A stretch of DNA of 64,000 bases from Pseudomonadota bacterium (GTDB lineage: Bacteria; Pseudomonadota; Gammaproteobacteria; Burkholderiales; Burkholderiaceae_F): assembly GCA_021842465.1 (NCBI GenBank), contig JAKBZN010000001.1, forward strand, positions 62,001 to 126,000. Direction: 5' to 3'. The notes beneath the pieces are model-generated. The model searched no databases. It was not told where the DNA came from and saw nothing but the letters and a program-made list of their open reading frames with translations. The position numbers were made by a program, and so were the translations under genes. Of this stretch, positions 36,039 to 45,137 are shown piece by piece. Positions within the stretch are counted from its first letter, which is position 1. Every line of letters begins with the position of its first letter.

Positions 36039-36102
36039 TACCGAAGCGGCGCAACACGGCAGGCGTTTCCCGATCGCCCGGTCGGCCGCCATGCCTTCCG
36101 GG

Positions 36103-37590
36103 CTAACCGCCGAATCCGCCCCCCCGGGGCTTCGTGCGCCGGAAATTGCCGCGGCCTGCACCACCACCGCCCCCGCCCCCACCACCGCCGCGCGGGGCGC
36201 GAAGCGCGCCAGTCCCATGGCCGTTGGCGATGTAGCTGACGGTGCTGGTCAGCGGGTCCGGCTGACGCGAGCCCGTCGGACGCCCCCCGGCGGGCCGGCG
36301 CGACGGCCCTTTCATGCCGGGCAGCGCGCCTTGTGCGAAGTAATGCACGGTGGTCGCCATCGGATCCGGCTGGCGGCCGCCACCTGGACGGCCGGCGTTG
36401 CCCCGGGCGCCGCCGCTGTTCGGGCGATTGCCGCGCTTGGCGCCTCCTGGCTTGCCACGTCCGGTGGGCCCCGCCCCCGACCGCATTTCGTTGATTCCGA
36501 TGCCCAGATCGCTCAGCCAGGCCTCGACCCAGGCCGGCGACAGTTCCTGGTAGCGCCCCCGGGAGAGCGCACGCGGCAACTGGACCGCGCCGAACCGGGT
36601 CCGGATCAGCCGGCTGACCGTCAGGCCGACCGCCTCGAATACCCGGCGCACCTCGCGGTTGCGACCTTCCTGGATGACCACCCGGAACCAGTGGTTCGCA
36701 CCCTGTCCGCCGGCATCCTCCAGCCGGGAAAAGCGCGCCGGACCGTCGTCCAGTTCCACGCCTTCGAGCAGGCGCGCATGGATCTCCGGTGTGAGGTCGC
36801 CCAGGATGCGCACGGCATACTCCCGCTCGACTTCGAATCGCGGATGCATCAGGCGATTGGCCAGATCTCCCGAAGTCGTCAGCACCAGCAGGCCTTCCGT
36901 ATTGAAATCCAGCCGGCCGACGGCGATCCAGCGTCCGCCGGAAATCTTGGGCAATTTGTCGAAGACCGTTGCCCGCGACTGTGGATCATCCTGCGACACG
37001 ATCTCTCCGGCGGGCTTGTGGTACAGCAGCACGCGCGGCAAGCGCCCGGGCTGCTTTCGCATCAGCAACTTGCCATTGACCCGAACCTGATCGGTCGGCA
37101 ATACCCGCTGCCCGACGTGCGCCGGCTGGCCGTTGACCGACACCCGGCCGGCGACGATGAGTTCTTCCATGTCGCGCCGCGATCCGATTCCCGCATCCGC
37201 CAGAACCTTGTGCAGCTTGTCGGACTGGGCGTTCAGCGCCTGCTTGGCCGCCCGCTTCCCACGATCCAGGACGGCGTGGTCGAGCGCCTGCTCGGCCATC
37301 GCCAACCCGGAGAAATCCTCGCCTTCCTCGGCGGGGGCGACCGGCGGCGCGACGTCGTCCGCTCCTTCCGGCGCGGCGCCCTGCACCCCGCGCTCGCCGT
37401 GGCGCGCGCCCCGGCGGCGGCGGCCGAGCAGGCCGCGCCCTCGGCGCTCCCCGGATCCGGCAGATGGATCCGCCGCCGGCGGCGCTTCGCGGCCTTCCGC
37501 CGCATCGTGCAAAGGAATGGGGTCCGACAGCCGGTCGGAATCGGGGGCGCGCCCGTCGTCGGGCAGATCCACAGATGGACTTGAGTTCAT
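36103..37590 (-). CDS. rluB: 23S rRNA pseudouridine-2605 synthase RluB with RGG-like tail
   Basis: RluB converts U2605 of 23S rRNA to pseudouridine. The 495-residue protein has an acidic, low-complexity N-terminus (1-140). An S4 RNA-binding domain follows ([21 protein letters not shown]), then the catalytic domain with the nucleophilic aspartate in [16 protein letters not shown] and [19 protein letters not shown]. The C-terminal 120 residues are rich in Gly and Arg. They contain two copies of a short repeat, [16 protein letters not shown] and [16 protein letters not shown]. The tail probably adds RNA binding. It overlaps scpB by four bases (ATGA). Confidence 0.95.
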   Translation of the reverse strand: MNSSPSVDLPDDGRAPDSDRLSDPIPLHDAAEGREAPPAADPSAGSGERRGRGLLGRRRRGARHGERGVQGAAPEGADDVAPPVAPAEEGEDFSGLAMAEQALDHAVLDRGKRAAKQALNAQSDKLHKVLADAGIGSRRDMEELIVAGRVSVNGQPAHVGQRVLPTDQVRVNGKLLMRKQPGRLPRVLLYHKPAGEIVSQDDPQSRATVFDKLPKISGGRWIAVGRLDFNTEGLLVLTTSGDLANRLMHPRFEVEREYAVRILGDLTPEIHARLLEGVELDDGPARFSRLEDAGGQGANHWFRVVIQEGRNREVRRVFEAVGLTVSRLIRTRFGAVQLPRALSRGRYQELSPAWVEAWLSDLGIGINEMRSGAGPTGRGKPGGAKRGNRPNSGGARGNAGRPGGGRQPDPMATTVHYFAQGALPGMKGPSRRPAGGRPTGSRQPDPLTSTVSYIANGHGTGALRAPRGGGGGGGGGGAGRGNFRRTKPRGGGFGG

Positions 37591-38249
37591 AGAGAAGAAT
37601 TCGTTTCGGTAAGAGCTTCGGTAGTCGGAATGGCGTCGATCAAATCGGCCTGCAAACCCGGGGGACCCGCCGGCGCGGGCGTCGCGGTGATCCCTGCTCC
37701 GGAAAGCGGAAGCTCCGGTTTCGCGTCGCCGGTTTCGGAGTCGACCCCGATCGGCGGCAGTTCCTGCAGGGAGCGCAGGCCAAAATCATCCAGAAACGCG
37801 GGCGTGGTTGCGAACAGCGCAGGGCGCCCCGGCGCCTCGCGATGGCCGATCGCTTCGATCCAGCCCCGCTCCTCCAGCGTCTTGATCACCGGAGAGGAAA
37901 CACTCACTCCGCGGATCTCCTCGATGTCGCCACGCGTCACGGGCTGGCGATACGCGACGATCGCCAGCGTTTCCAGGATTGCTCGCGAGTACTTCGGCGG
38001 TTTTTCCGGATGCAGCCGATCCAGGTACGGCGTCATCGCCGCCGTACTCTGGAAACGCCACCCGCTCGCCAACGGAACCAGTTCGATTCCTCGTCCCGCC
38101 CAATCGCGACGCAGGTCCTCCAGCAGAACCCGGACGGTTTCGTCATCGAGCTCCTCCGGAAACAGCCTGCGCAACTGAGTCACGGCAAGCGGCTGCTCCG
38201 CGGTGAGCAAGGCCGCTTCCAAGACGATCTTCGCCTCTTGCGTATTCAT
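37587..38249 (-). CDS. scpB: Segregation and condensation protein B
   Basis: ScpB is the winged-helix kleisin partner of the SMC-ScpAB condensin. The 220-residue protein carries [49 protein letters not shown] and [23 protein letters not shown] Pro/Ala-rich tail follows. I start at [11 protein letters not shown], four residues after the ORF-track start. scpA is not next to it and must lie elsewhere. It is the first gene of the minus-strand block and diverges from lexA. Confidence 0.95.
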   Translation of the reverse strand: MNTQEAKIVLEAALLTAEQPLAVTQLRRLFPEELDDETVRVLLEDLRRDWAGRGIELVPLASGWRFQSTAAMTPYLDRLHPEKPPKYSRAILETLAIVAYRQPVTRGDIEEIRGVSVSSPVIKTLEERGWIEAIGHREAPGRPALFATTPAFLDDFGLRSLQELPPIGVDSETGDAKPELPLSGAGITATPAPAGPPGLQADLIDAIPTTEALTETNSSL

Positions 38250-38490
38250 GATTCGGTGCAATGTTCAAGCCGACGCAAGCACGGCGAAAGCCGTGCGCGC
38301 GTGTGTCGTCGGACAGGTAGAACGGATGGAACAAGCTTTGCGCGGGCGCAGCGCGCCGAAAACAGCCGCGCCGATTTCTCCACCACGCCGTCGCCACGAA
38401 TGGCCGCTATCGAAAACCGCCGAACGGTACAACCACGGTACGCGGCGATTTCACAAAAATCCTTGCGGGCGAGTCTATCACCGAACCCGG

Positions 38491-38520
38491 TTGACAATGG
38501 ATACTGTATATCCGTACAGT
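38491..38520 (+). promoter_or_regulatory. lexA promoter
   Basis: TTGACA at 38491-38496 and TACAGT at 38515-38520 are 18 bases apart. The second half overlaps the LexA box, so repression is by direct occlusion. The gap 38250-38611 also holds a long hairpin and no gene. Confidence 0.78.
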
Positions 38521-38521
38521 G
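38502..38521 (+). promoter_or_regulatory. LexA (SOS) box of lexA-imuB-dnaE2-imuA
   Basis: TACTGTATATCCGTACAGTG keeps the TACTGTATAT half and the CAGT end of the consensus. It overlaps the spacer and -10 region of the lexA promoter. It controls lexA and, by co-transcription, the mutagenesis genes behind it. Confidence 0.95.
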
Positions 38522-38544
38522 TGAACAAACCCAGTATCCCGCGA

Positions 38545-38588
38545 CGCCTCGCCGCCCCCGCATGAACCTGCGCGGGGGCGGCGAGGCG
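38545..38588 (+). repeat. 17-bp perfect hairpin in the lexA leader
   Basis: CGCCTCGCCGCCCCCGC (38545-38561) pairs exactly with 38572-38588 around a 10-base loop. It lies between the lexA promoter and the CAGGAG ribosome site. There is no T-run after it. The loop holds an ATG that opens a 25-codon frame overlapping the lexA start, but with no ribosome site. It may slow or tune translation or transcription of the cassette. Confidence 0.75.
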
Positions 38589-38611
38589 CCGGACCAGCCC
38601 AGGAGCTTGCC

Positions 38612-39247
38612 ATGCACCCCGACCCGACCGGCATCTTGACCGCCCGGCAACGCGAGATTCTCGAATTCATTCGTACGACGCTCACGCAAAGCGGCGCCCC
38701 GCCGACGCGCGAAGAAATCGCCCGCGCTTTCGGGTTCCGTTCGCTCAACGCCGCGGAACAGCATCTGCAGGCGCTCCAGAAGAAAGGACTGATCGAACTG
38801 ATTTCGGGAACCTCGCGCGGCATCCGTCTGCACGAATCCATCCGCGCCGAACCGGCGCGCGAGTTTGGTCTGCCCCTGATCGGCAAGGTCGCCGCAGGCA
38901 GCCCCATCCTCGCCCAGGAAAACGTTCTCCGGCATCCGGCCGTGGATCCCGCCACGTTCACCCCCCGCGCCGACTATCTGCTGGAAGTCCGCGGCATGAG
39001 CATGCGCGACGCCGGCATCCTCGACGGCGACTGGCTGGCGGTCCACCGGCAGAACCAAGCCCGCAACGGCCAGATCGTCGTGGCCCGCCTGGGCGACGAA
39101 GTCACCGTCAAGCGACTGCAGATGCAGGGCCCCCGAGCCGAACTGATCGCCGAAAACCCCGACTACGCCCCCATCCTGGTCGATCTGCGGCGCACGCCCT
39201 TGGTCATCGAGGGTCTTGCGGTCGGCGTGATCCGCCCCGCGGTATGA
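38612..39247 (+). CDS. lexA: LexA SOS repressor
   Basis: LexA represses SOS genes until RecA filaments trigger its self-cleavage. The 211-residue protein has an N-terminal winged helix ([21 protein letters not shown]) and the Ala-Gly cleavage site in [10 protein letters not shown]. The serine-lysine pair is in [13 protein letters not shown] and [10 protein letters not shown]. The ribosome site CAGGAG is six bases before the ATG. It heads an operon with imuB 19 bases downstream. Its own promoter carries a LexA box. Confidence 0.98.
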   Translation: MHPDPTGILTARQREILEFIRTTLTQSGAPPTREEIARAFGFRSLNAAEQHLQALQKKGLIELISGTSRGIRLHESIRAEPAREFGLPLIGKVAAGSPILAQENVLRHPAVDPATFTPRADYLLEVRGMSMRDAGILDGDWLAVHRQNQARNGQIVVARLGDEVTVKRLQMQGPRAELIAENPDYAPILVDLRRTPLVIEGLAVGVIRPAV

Positions 39248-39266
39248 ATCACCCCCTGCCGTCGCC

Positions 39267-40646
39267 ATGCCTTTCTGGTTTGCCTTCCTGCTGGACCCCT
39301 TGCCGCTGCCGTCGTCTCGGCAAGGCAGCGAAACCCAGGCCATCCCCCTATCGGCATGGGCGCAGCGGTTCAGCACGCAGGTCGTCCCCCTATCCGGCCC
39401 GGACCACACGGGATTCCTGATCGAAACCGGCGGCAGCGAACGCCTGTTTGGCGGCCGCGCGCCCCTGCACCGCAAGATCCTCGACGGTCTGCGCGAACAA
39501 GGATTCGCCGCGGACCGGATCGCCGCGGCCGGCGCTCCCACCCCCGCCGCCGCCCACGCGTTTGCCCGGGCGCGCGCGCTCGGGCTGATCGCCGCCCCGG
39601 CGGCGTCGCTGGCGGTTGAACGGCACGAACTCCACGCCGCCCTGGATCGCCTTCCCCTGCGTGCGCTCGCATGGGAGGCGGCACTGCTCGAACCGCTGAG
39701 CGATCTCGGCATCGAAACGGTCGGAGACCTTCTACGCTTGCCGCGCGATGCATTCGCGCGGCGGTTCGGCGCCCAATGGCTGGCGGTCCTGGACCGGATG
39801 GTCGGAACGGCCCCGGACCCGCAAGCCTGCCTTCCCGCTCCCGAACGCCTCTGCCTGCACGAAGAGCTTTCCACTGCGGCCATCGGCGTGGAATCGCTCC
39901 AGGGTCCGCTCATGCGGCTGCTGGGGGGCGTGGAAGCATTCCTGCGCGCACGGAACCTGGGCGCCACCGCCCTGCTGCTGCGCACACATCACCCCAAGCG
40001 CCGTGGGGCGACGCCGCCGCCCAGCGCCACCCCCCTGATGCTCGCGGCACCGGAACGCGATGCCGTCCGGCTGCAATCCCTGTTCGCCGAACGGCTGACA
40101 CGCGCGCGCCTGCCCGAAGCGGTCGTCGGCCTTGAACTCGAGGTTCTCCGAGTGCATGCCTTTGCGGCGACCAGCGGCGAGTTGCTGCCGCCGACTGCCC
40201 AGGGCCTGCCCGAAGAAGGCGGCGCGGCGCGCAAAAGCACCCGTCATCTGTGCGAGATGCTGCATGCGCGCCTGGGTTCTGCCGGGGTATTCCAGTTGCA
40301 GGCCTGCGACGACCATCGCCCGGAGCGGGCCTACTGCAGCGTCCCGATCTTTTCCTCTCCCGGGCCCATGGTCCCGCCACCGGCAGCGTCGCGCCCGTTA
40401 TGGATCCTGTCCCAACCCCTGCGCGTATCTGATATCCATCATCCCCAGCCCCGCTACGGCGGCCCCCTGACCCTGCTCGCCGGACCCGAGCGGATCGAAG
40501 CGGGATGGTGGGACTCGCTTCGCCCACGAGCGCATGCCGTGCATCGGGATTACTTCGTCGCCCGCAACACCCGAGGCCAGACGCTCTGGATCTACCGCGA
40601 ACTCGCGGCGCCGCGAACCTGGTTTTTGCATGGCTTCTTTTCCTGA
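39267..40646 (+). CDS. imuB: ImuB, Y-family polymerase-like mutagenesis hub (short N-terminus)
   Basis: ImuB is a catalytically dead Y-family relative that binds the beta clamp and recruits DnaE2 and ImuA during SOS mutagenesis. The 459-residue protein shows LSAWAQRFSTQVVPLSGPDH, ETGGSERLFGGRAPLHRKIL, LEPLSDLGIETVGDLLRLPRDAFARRFG and a C-terminal RLHGF-like end (TWFLHGFFS). The region before LSAWAQRF is only about 30 residues. ImuB proteins usually have some 100 there, including the start of the palm domain, so the N-terminus appears shortened. No clear ribosome site precedes the ATG; coupling to lexA is likely. Confidence 0.88.
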   Translation: MPFWFAFLLDPLPLPSSRQGSETQAIPLSAWAQRFSTQVVPLSGPDHTGFLIETGGSERLFGGRAPLHRKILDGLREQGFAADRIAAAGAPTPAAAHAFARARALGLIAAPAASLAVERHELHAALDRLPLRALAWEAALLEPLSDLGIETVGDLLRLPRDAFARRFGAQWLAVLDRMVGTAPDPQACLPAPERLCLHEELSTAAIGVESLQGPLMRLLGGVEAFLRARNLGATALLLRTHHPKRRGATPPPSATPLMLAAPERDAVRLQSLFAERLTRARLPEAVVGLELEVLRVHAFAATSGELLPPTAQGLPEEGGAARKSTRHLCEMLHARLGSAGVFQLQACDDHRPERAYCSVPIFSSPGPMVPPPAASRPLWILSQPLRVSDIHHPQPRYGGPLTLLAGPERIEAGWWDSLRPRAHAVHRDYFVARNTRGQTLWIYRELAAPRTWFLHGFFS

Positions 40647-43600
40647 GTACGCGGAACTCCACTGCGTGTCCAACTTTTCGTTTCTGCGGGGCGCATCGCA
40701 TCCGGAGGAACTGGTCGAACGCGCGCTTACCCTCGGGTATGCCGGGCTCGCCCTGACCGACGAATGTTCCTTCGCCGGCGCCGCGCGCGCCCACATCGCC
40801 CTGCGCAACGCGCGCACGACGATCCCGGCCGCGAGCCACTTCCGCCTGCTCCACGGCACCGAAATCCGCATCGCGGACGGCCCGCTGCTGGTGCTGCTGG
40901 CACAGAATCGCACCGGGTACGGCAACCTCTCCGAACTCGTCACGCGCGCACGCCGCGCCGCCAGCAAGGGTCGATACCACATCGATCGCGCGGCATTCGA
41001 CACTAACGAACCCTTGCTGCGCGACATGCTGGCGCTGCTGATCGCGGAGCCCGCACACGGCGCACCGCGCCAAGGTGGCTGCGATGCCGCCGCGCTGGAG
41101 CGGGACGCGGCCTGGCTGCGCGAACGCTTCGAAGACCGCGCAGCAATCGCCTGCGAACTGTTGCGCGCACCCGACGACACGGCACGGCTCCGCACCCTGC
41201 GGTCGATCGCCCGGCACTACGGCCTGCCACTTGCCGCCGCCGGAGGCGTGCACATGCATGTGCGCAGCCGCAAGAAACTGCAGGATGCCGTCACCGCCAT
41301 CCGGCACGGCATTCCATTGTCACGATGCGGAACGCGGCTCTTCCCGAACGCCGAACGGCATTTGCGCTCGCGGGCCCGCCTGGCGCGAATCTATCCGCCC
41401 GAACTGCTCGCGCAGTCCGTGGCCATCGCGCATCGCTGTGCATTTTCTCTCGATGCGTTGCGCTACGAGTATCCGGACGAACTCGTTCCCGCCGGAGAAA
41501 CCCCCGCCACGCATCTTCGTCGGCTCACGATCGAGGGCGCGGCGGGCCGCTACCCGCGAGGGATTCCCCGAGCCGTGCAGGGCCAGATCGAGCACGAGCT
41601 CGCGCTCATCGGCGATTTGCAGTATGAGCCCTACTTCCTGACCGTACACGACATCGTCCGGTTCGCCCGCGGCCGCGGCATCCTGTGCCAAGGACGCGGC
41701 TCCGCCGCCAACTCCGCGGTGTGCTACTGCCTCGGGATCACCGAAGTGGATCCCGCCTGCTCGAACCTGCTGTTCGAGCGTTTTCTCAGCCGGGAGCGCA
41801 ACGAACCCCCCGACATCGACGTCGATTTCGAAAACCGCCGCCGGGAAGAGGTGATGCAATACGTCTTCACCAAATACGGGCGGGAACGCACCGCCCTCGC
41901 CGCCGCCGTCCACACCTACCGGGCACGCAGCGCCGTGCGCGACCTGGGCGCGGCACTGAGTCTGCCGGCCGAGCAGATCGATCGATTCGCAAAGTCGGCA
42001 TCGCTGCGATTGCGCGAACGCGGCCTTGCACCGGACGAAGCCACTGGACGCCCCCGGAGCGCCGACGAATCGCCGCGAGCGAACGCGGCAGCCGATTGCG
42101 CGCTTTCCAAAGACTTCTACCCTCCGGCATGGGAGCCGCTTGCCGAACTCCTCCCCCAGCTGATCGGCTTTCCCCGACATCTTTCCCAGCACACCGGCGG
42201 ATTCGTCATCGCACGCGACCGCCTGTCGCGCCTGGTCCCGATCGAAAACGCCGCCATGCCGGGACGCACCGTCATCCAATGGGACAAGGACGATCTCGAC
42301 GCCCTGGGCCTGCTCAAGGTGGATGTGCTCGCACTGGGCATGCTCTCGTGCCTGCGACGCGCATTCGATCTCGTCAATGCGTTCGAACGCCGCGCCCCAT
42401 CGCCTCCGATCCCGCCGCACGCGAGCAAAACGCTTTGTCGACCGGCCGCGCTGACGCTCGCGAACATTCCCCGCGAGGACCCCGCGGTCTACGAAATGCT
42501 GAGCCGGGGCGATTCCCTCGGTGTATTCCAGGTCGAATCGCGGGCACAGATGAGCATGCTGCCGCGGCTGCGCCCGCAATGTTTTTACGACCTGGTGATT
42601 CAAACCGCCATCGTGCGTCCGGGTCCGATCCAGGGCGGCATGGTGCATCCGTATCTGCGCCGCCGCCAGGGGCTGGAGGATGCGTCCTACCCGTCTCCCG
42701 CCGTCAAGTCCGTGCTCGAGCGCACGCTCGGCGTGCCGATCTTCCAGGAGCAGGTGATGCAACTGGCCATCGTCGCCGCAGGCTTCACTCCCGGGGAAGC
42801 CGATCAGTTGCGCCGCGCCATGGCGTCCTGGAAACGCAAGGGCGGCATCGGCCCGCTTCGCGAAAAACTGGTTTCCGGCATGCTCGCGCGCGGCTATGGC
42901 GACGAATATGCCGATCGGATCGTGCGCCAGATCGAAGGGTTCGGCGAGTACGGCTTTCCCGAGAGCCATGCCGCCAGCTTCGCATGGCTGGTCTATGTAT
43001 CAGCCTGGATCAAACGCCACCACCCCGCGGCATTCTGCGCCGCGCTGCTCGATTCCCAGCCGATGGGGTTCTATGCCCCCGCGCAAATCGTGCGCAGCGC
43101 CGTCGACCACGGCGTCCACGTGCTTCCTGTCTGCGTCGCCACCAGCGACTGGACCTGTACGTTGGAACCCCACGAAGGCGATGCCGGGACCCCTTGCGTG
43201 CGCCTGGGACTCTCGCGGATCCGCGGGCTTGCGCAGGAAACCGCGCAACGCATCGTGGCGGCGCGCATGCAGGCGCCGTTCCGCAACATGACCGAGTTGG
43301 CCCGGCGCGCACAGTTGTCCCGCGCCGATCTGGAGCGGCTGGCACATGCCGATGCGCTGCGCAGCCTCGCCGGCGACCGCCGCACGGCCCTCTGGGGCGC
43401 CCTGGGCGTCGACCCGCAAGCGCCCCGCCAGGCGCCGCTGGCCGCCGAACCTCCGGCACACGAAGCCGCTCCCGCGCTCGAGGCGTCGACGGAAGAGCAG
43501 GACATCCTCGCCGATTACCGGCGCACGGGGCTGACCCTTCGACGTCATCCGCTCGCCCTGCTGCGCCCGGCGCTGCAAACGATGCGGGTGTCGAGCGCCA

Positions 43601-43908
43601 GCGAAATCGCGCGCGCGCGCGACCGCCAACTGGTCCGTGCCAGCGGCATCGTCATCTGCCGCCAGCGCCCATCTACAGCCAAGGGCGTGACCTTCGTCAC
43701 GCTGGAAGACGAAACCGGGACGATCAACATCGTCGTACGGCGCGCCATCTCCGAACGATTCGAGCGCGAATTGCTGGAATCCACCTTGCTCACCGTGTAC
43801 GGCCAACGCGACTCCGGCGGTCCGGTTCCGCACATGATCGCTGCGCGCCTGGTCAACCACTCCCACCTGTTGAACGGACTGATCGGAAAAAGCCATGATT
43901 TCCACTGA
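40630..43908 (+). CDS. dnaE2: Error-prone DNA polymerase DnaE2 (ImuC)
   Basis: DnaE2 is the second DnaE-type polymerase that carries out translesion synthesis with ImuA and ImuB. The 1092-residue protein has the PHP domain (ELHCVSNFSFLRGASHPEEL), the catalytic PPDIDVDFENRRREEV, GRGSAANSAVCYCLGIT, FQEQVMQLAIVAAGFTPGEAD and a C-terminal OB fold (KGVTFVTLEDETGTINIVV). Length fits the DnaE2 class (1020-1100). I start at MASFPEYAELHC, overlapping imuB by 17 bases; the ORF track's earlier start lies within imuB. It overlaps the following imuA by 14 bases. Confidence 0.96.
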   Translation: MASFPEYAELHCVSNFSFLRGASHPEELVERALTLGYAGLALTDECSFAGAARAHIALRNARTTIPAASHFRLLHGTEIRIADGPLLVLLAQNRTGYGNLSELVTRARRAASKGRYHIDRAAFDTNEPLLRDMLALLIAEPAHGAPRQGGCDAAALERDAAWLRERFEDRAAIACELLRAPDDTARLRTLRSIARHYGLPLAAAGGVHMHVRSRKKLQDAVTAIRHGIPLSRCGTRLFPNAERHLRSRARLARIYPPELLAQSVAIAHRCAFSLDALRYEYPDELVPAGETPATHLRRLTIEGAAGRYPRGIPRAVQGQIEHELALIGDLQYEPYFLTVHDIVRFARGRGILCQGRGSAANSAVCYCLGITEVDPACSNLLFERFLSRERNEPPDIDVDFENRRREEVMQYVFTKYGRERTALAAAVHTYRARSAVRDLGAALSLPAEQIDRFAKSASLRLRERGLAPDEATGRPRSADESPRANAAADCALSKDFYPPAWEPLAELLPQLIGFPRHLSQHTGGFVIARDRLSRLVPIENAAMPGRTVIQWDKDDLDALGLLKVDVLALGMLSCLRRAFDLVNAFERRAPSPPIPPHASKTLCRPAALTLANIPREDPAVYEMLSRGDSLGVFQVESRAQMSMLPRLRPQCFYDLVIQTAIVRPGPIQGGMVHPYLRRRQGLEDASYPSPAVKSVLERTLGVPIFQEQVMQLAIVAAGFTPGEADQLRRAMASWKRKGGIGPLREKLVSGMLARGYGDEYADRIVRQIEGFGEYGFPESHAASFAWLVYVSAWIKRHHPAAFCAALLDSQPMGFYAPAQIVRSAVDHGVHVLPVCVATSDWTCTLEPHEGDAGTPCVRLGLSRIRGLAQETAQRIVAARMQAPFRNMTELARRAQLSRADLERLAHADALRSLAGDRRTALWGALGVDPQAPRQAPLAAEPPAHEAAPALEASTEEQDILADYRRTGLTLRRHPLALLRPALQTMRVSSASEIARARDRQLVRASGIVICRQRPSTAKGVTFVTLEDETGTINIVVRRAISERFERELLESTLLTVYGQRDSGGPVPHMIAARLVNHSHLLNGLIGKSHDFH

Positions 43909-44746
43909 ACCGCTTCCCCCCGGCGTCTGGCACGCCAATGCGCTCGCGCACGACCAGCAGGAACACTGTGCATCCAGCGGCTTCGTCGCACTCGACCGGG
44001 AACTGACCGGCGGCGGCTGGCCTCAGGGTCGACTCATCGAACTGCTGGTCGACCATCCCGGGATTGGAGAACTGAGCCTGTTGCAGCCCGCCCTGGCCGC
44101 CATCACGAAGCGCGGCACCTCGTGCGCATGGGTGCTCCCCTGCGAGCGGCTTTCGGCAGCGGAACCCGCGGCACTACCGTACGCCCCCGCGCTCGCCCAG
44201 GCCGGCCTCGACCCGGCCCATCACATTTTCATCCGCCCGGATTCGCCCCGGGAAAGTCACTGGGCACTGGAGCAGTGCCTGCGCAGCGGGCAACTCGGCG
44301 CCGTGCTGGGGTGGATTCCGGATACGCCGAGCCCGGACGCCGGATTCCATGCGCTCCGGCGATTGCACCTGCTCGCGCAGCGAAGCCGGACGCTGGTGTT
44401 CATCCTGCGGTCTCCGCGCAATGCGCGCGCGCCTTCGCCGGCAGCGTTGCGCATCCGGCTTCAGGACGACGCCGGCCGGCTGTCGGCCTGCATTTTCAAA
44501 CGCCGCGGCCAACCCCTGCTCGACCCGATCCTCCTCCCGCTACACCCCGCCGAATGGCGCGATGCGATGGCGGACGCCCCCTGCGAAACCCCGTCCGCGG
44601 AACCGGCGGGACTCAAAAATGGAACGTCCAGGTCTGCACGATCGGTGGTTCGACCCCCGGCATCACATTCCCGGAGCGGGAGCAGTACGTCGAGCCGCTA
44701 CGGGTTGATGTCGTACATAGGGCTCCTCCCGGAGCTTTGTGCGTGA
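43895..44746 (+). CDS. imuA: ImuA, RecA-like SOS mutagenesis protein
   Basis: ImuA is a RecA-fold protein that lacks ATP-binding residues and works with ImuB and DnaE2. The 283-residue product shows FVALDRELTGGGWPQGRLIELLVDHPGIGELSLLQPAL (key parts: LTGGGWPQGRLIELL, DHPGIGELSLLQP), where the Walker A lysine is replaced. LGWIPDTPSPDAGFHALRRL and an ILRSPRNARAPSPAALRIRL strand follow. The usual order is imuA-imuB-dnaE2; here imuA comes last. The final 45 residues are Ser/Arg-rich and lie antisense to the convergent gene at 44613-45137, so this tail is probably not conserved. Confidence 0.88.
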   Translation: MISTEPLPPGVWHANALAHDQQEHCASSGFVALDRELTGGGWPQGRLIELLVDHPGIGELSLLQPALAAITKRGTSCAWVLPCERLSAAEPAALPYAPALAQAGLDPAHHIFIRPDSPRESHWALEQCLRSGQLGAVLGWIPDTPSPDAGFHALRRLHLLAQRSRTLVFILRSPRNARAPSPAALRIRLQDDAGRLSACIFKRRGQPLLDPILLPLHPAEWRDAMADAPCETPSAEPAGLKNGTSRSARSVVRPPASHSRSGSSTSSRYGLMSYIGLLPELCA

Positions 44747-45137
44747 TCTGCTCCGGCCGGTCCGTCCCGAGATTGCGGGTGAACACCTCATGCGCCCCGG
44801 GGCCGTGCAATCGCTCACCGAAAATCACGATCCGTCCGGCATCGGGAATGGAATTCAGGATGTTTCCCCATTGCCTGCGGGTGATCCCGCCCACCGGAAA
44901 CGCCGGATCGATCACGACGGGCTGATCCGACAGCGGCTCACGACAGCGCGCGATCACAGCCGAATTGCACTCGCCGCGCGACACCACCGGCAACGCATTG
45001 CCATCCGCCGCTGCGGCCGCCGCTGCGGCCGCCAGCCCGACCGCCAGCGCGCCTTGCGGGAGCCACCGGCCCCACCCGATTACGCGCCCAAGGATTCCGC
45101 TGTTCCCCACGTTCCGCCCGCCCATGTTTCCTGTCAT
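44613..45137 (-). CDS. Small exported protein downstream of a histidine kinase
   Basis: I do not recognise this 174-residue protein. It has a long N-region and a hydrophobic Ala-rich stretch (ALAVGLAAAAAAAAADG) typical of a signal peptide. The mature part contains four cysteines (ECNSAV, ARCREP, ALCTTS, YCSRS) that could form disulphides, and ends QTWTFHF. Its ATG overlaps the kinase stop by four bases (ATGA), which supports it being real and co-expressed. Its 3' end overlaps the convergent imuA by 134 bases. It might be a periplasmic modulator of the kinase; this is inference from position. Confidence 0.65.
   Translation of the reverse strand: MTGNMGGRNVGNSGILGRVIGWGRWLPQGALAVGLAAAAAAAAADGNALPVVSRGECNSAVIARCREPLSDQPVVIDPAFPVGGITRRQWGNILNSIPDAGRIVIFGERLHGPGAHEVFTRNLGTDRPEQITHKAPGGALCTTSTRSGSTYCSRSGNVMPGVEPPIVQTWTFHF

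Noticed and set aside
38562-38639. 25-codon upstream ORF in the lexA leader as a real gene
   Set aside because: It has no ribosome site, its ATG lies in a hairpin loop, and its codons come from the stem; kept only as part of the leader finding.
41320-42969. 549-codon minus-strand ORF within dnaE2
   Set aside because: It is the mirror of conserved DnaE2 sequence with no protein features of its own.
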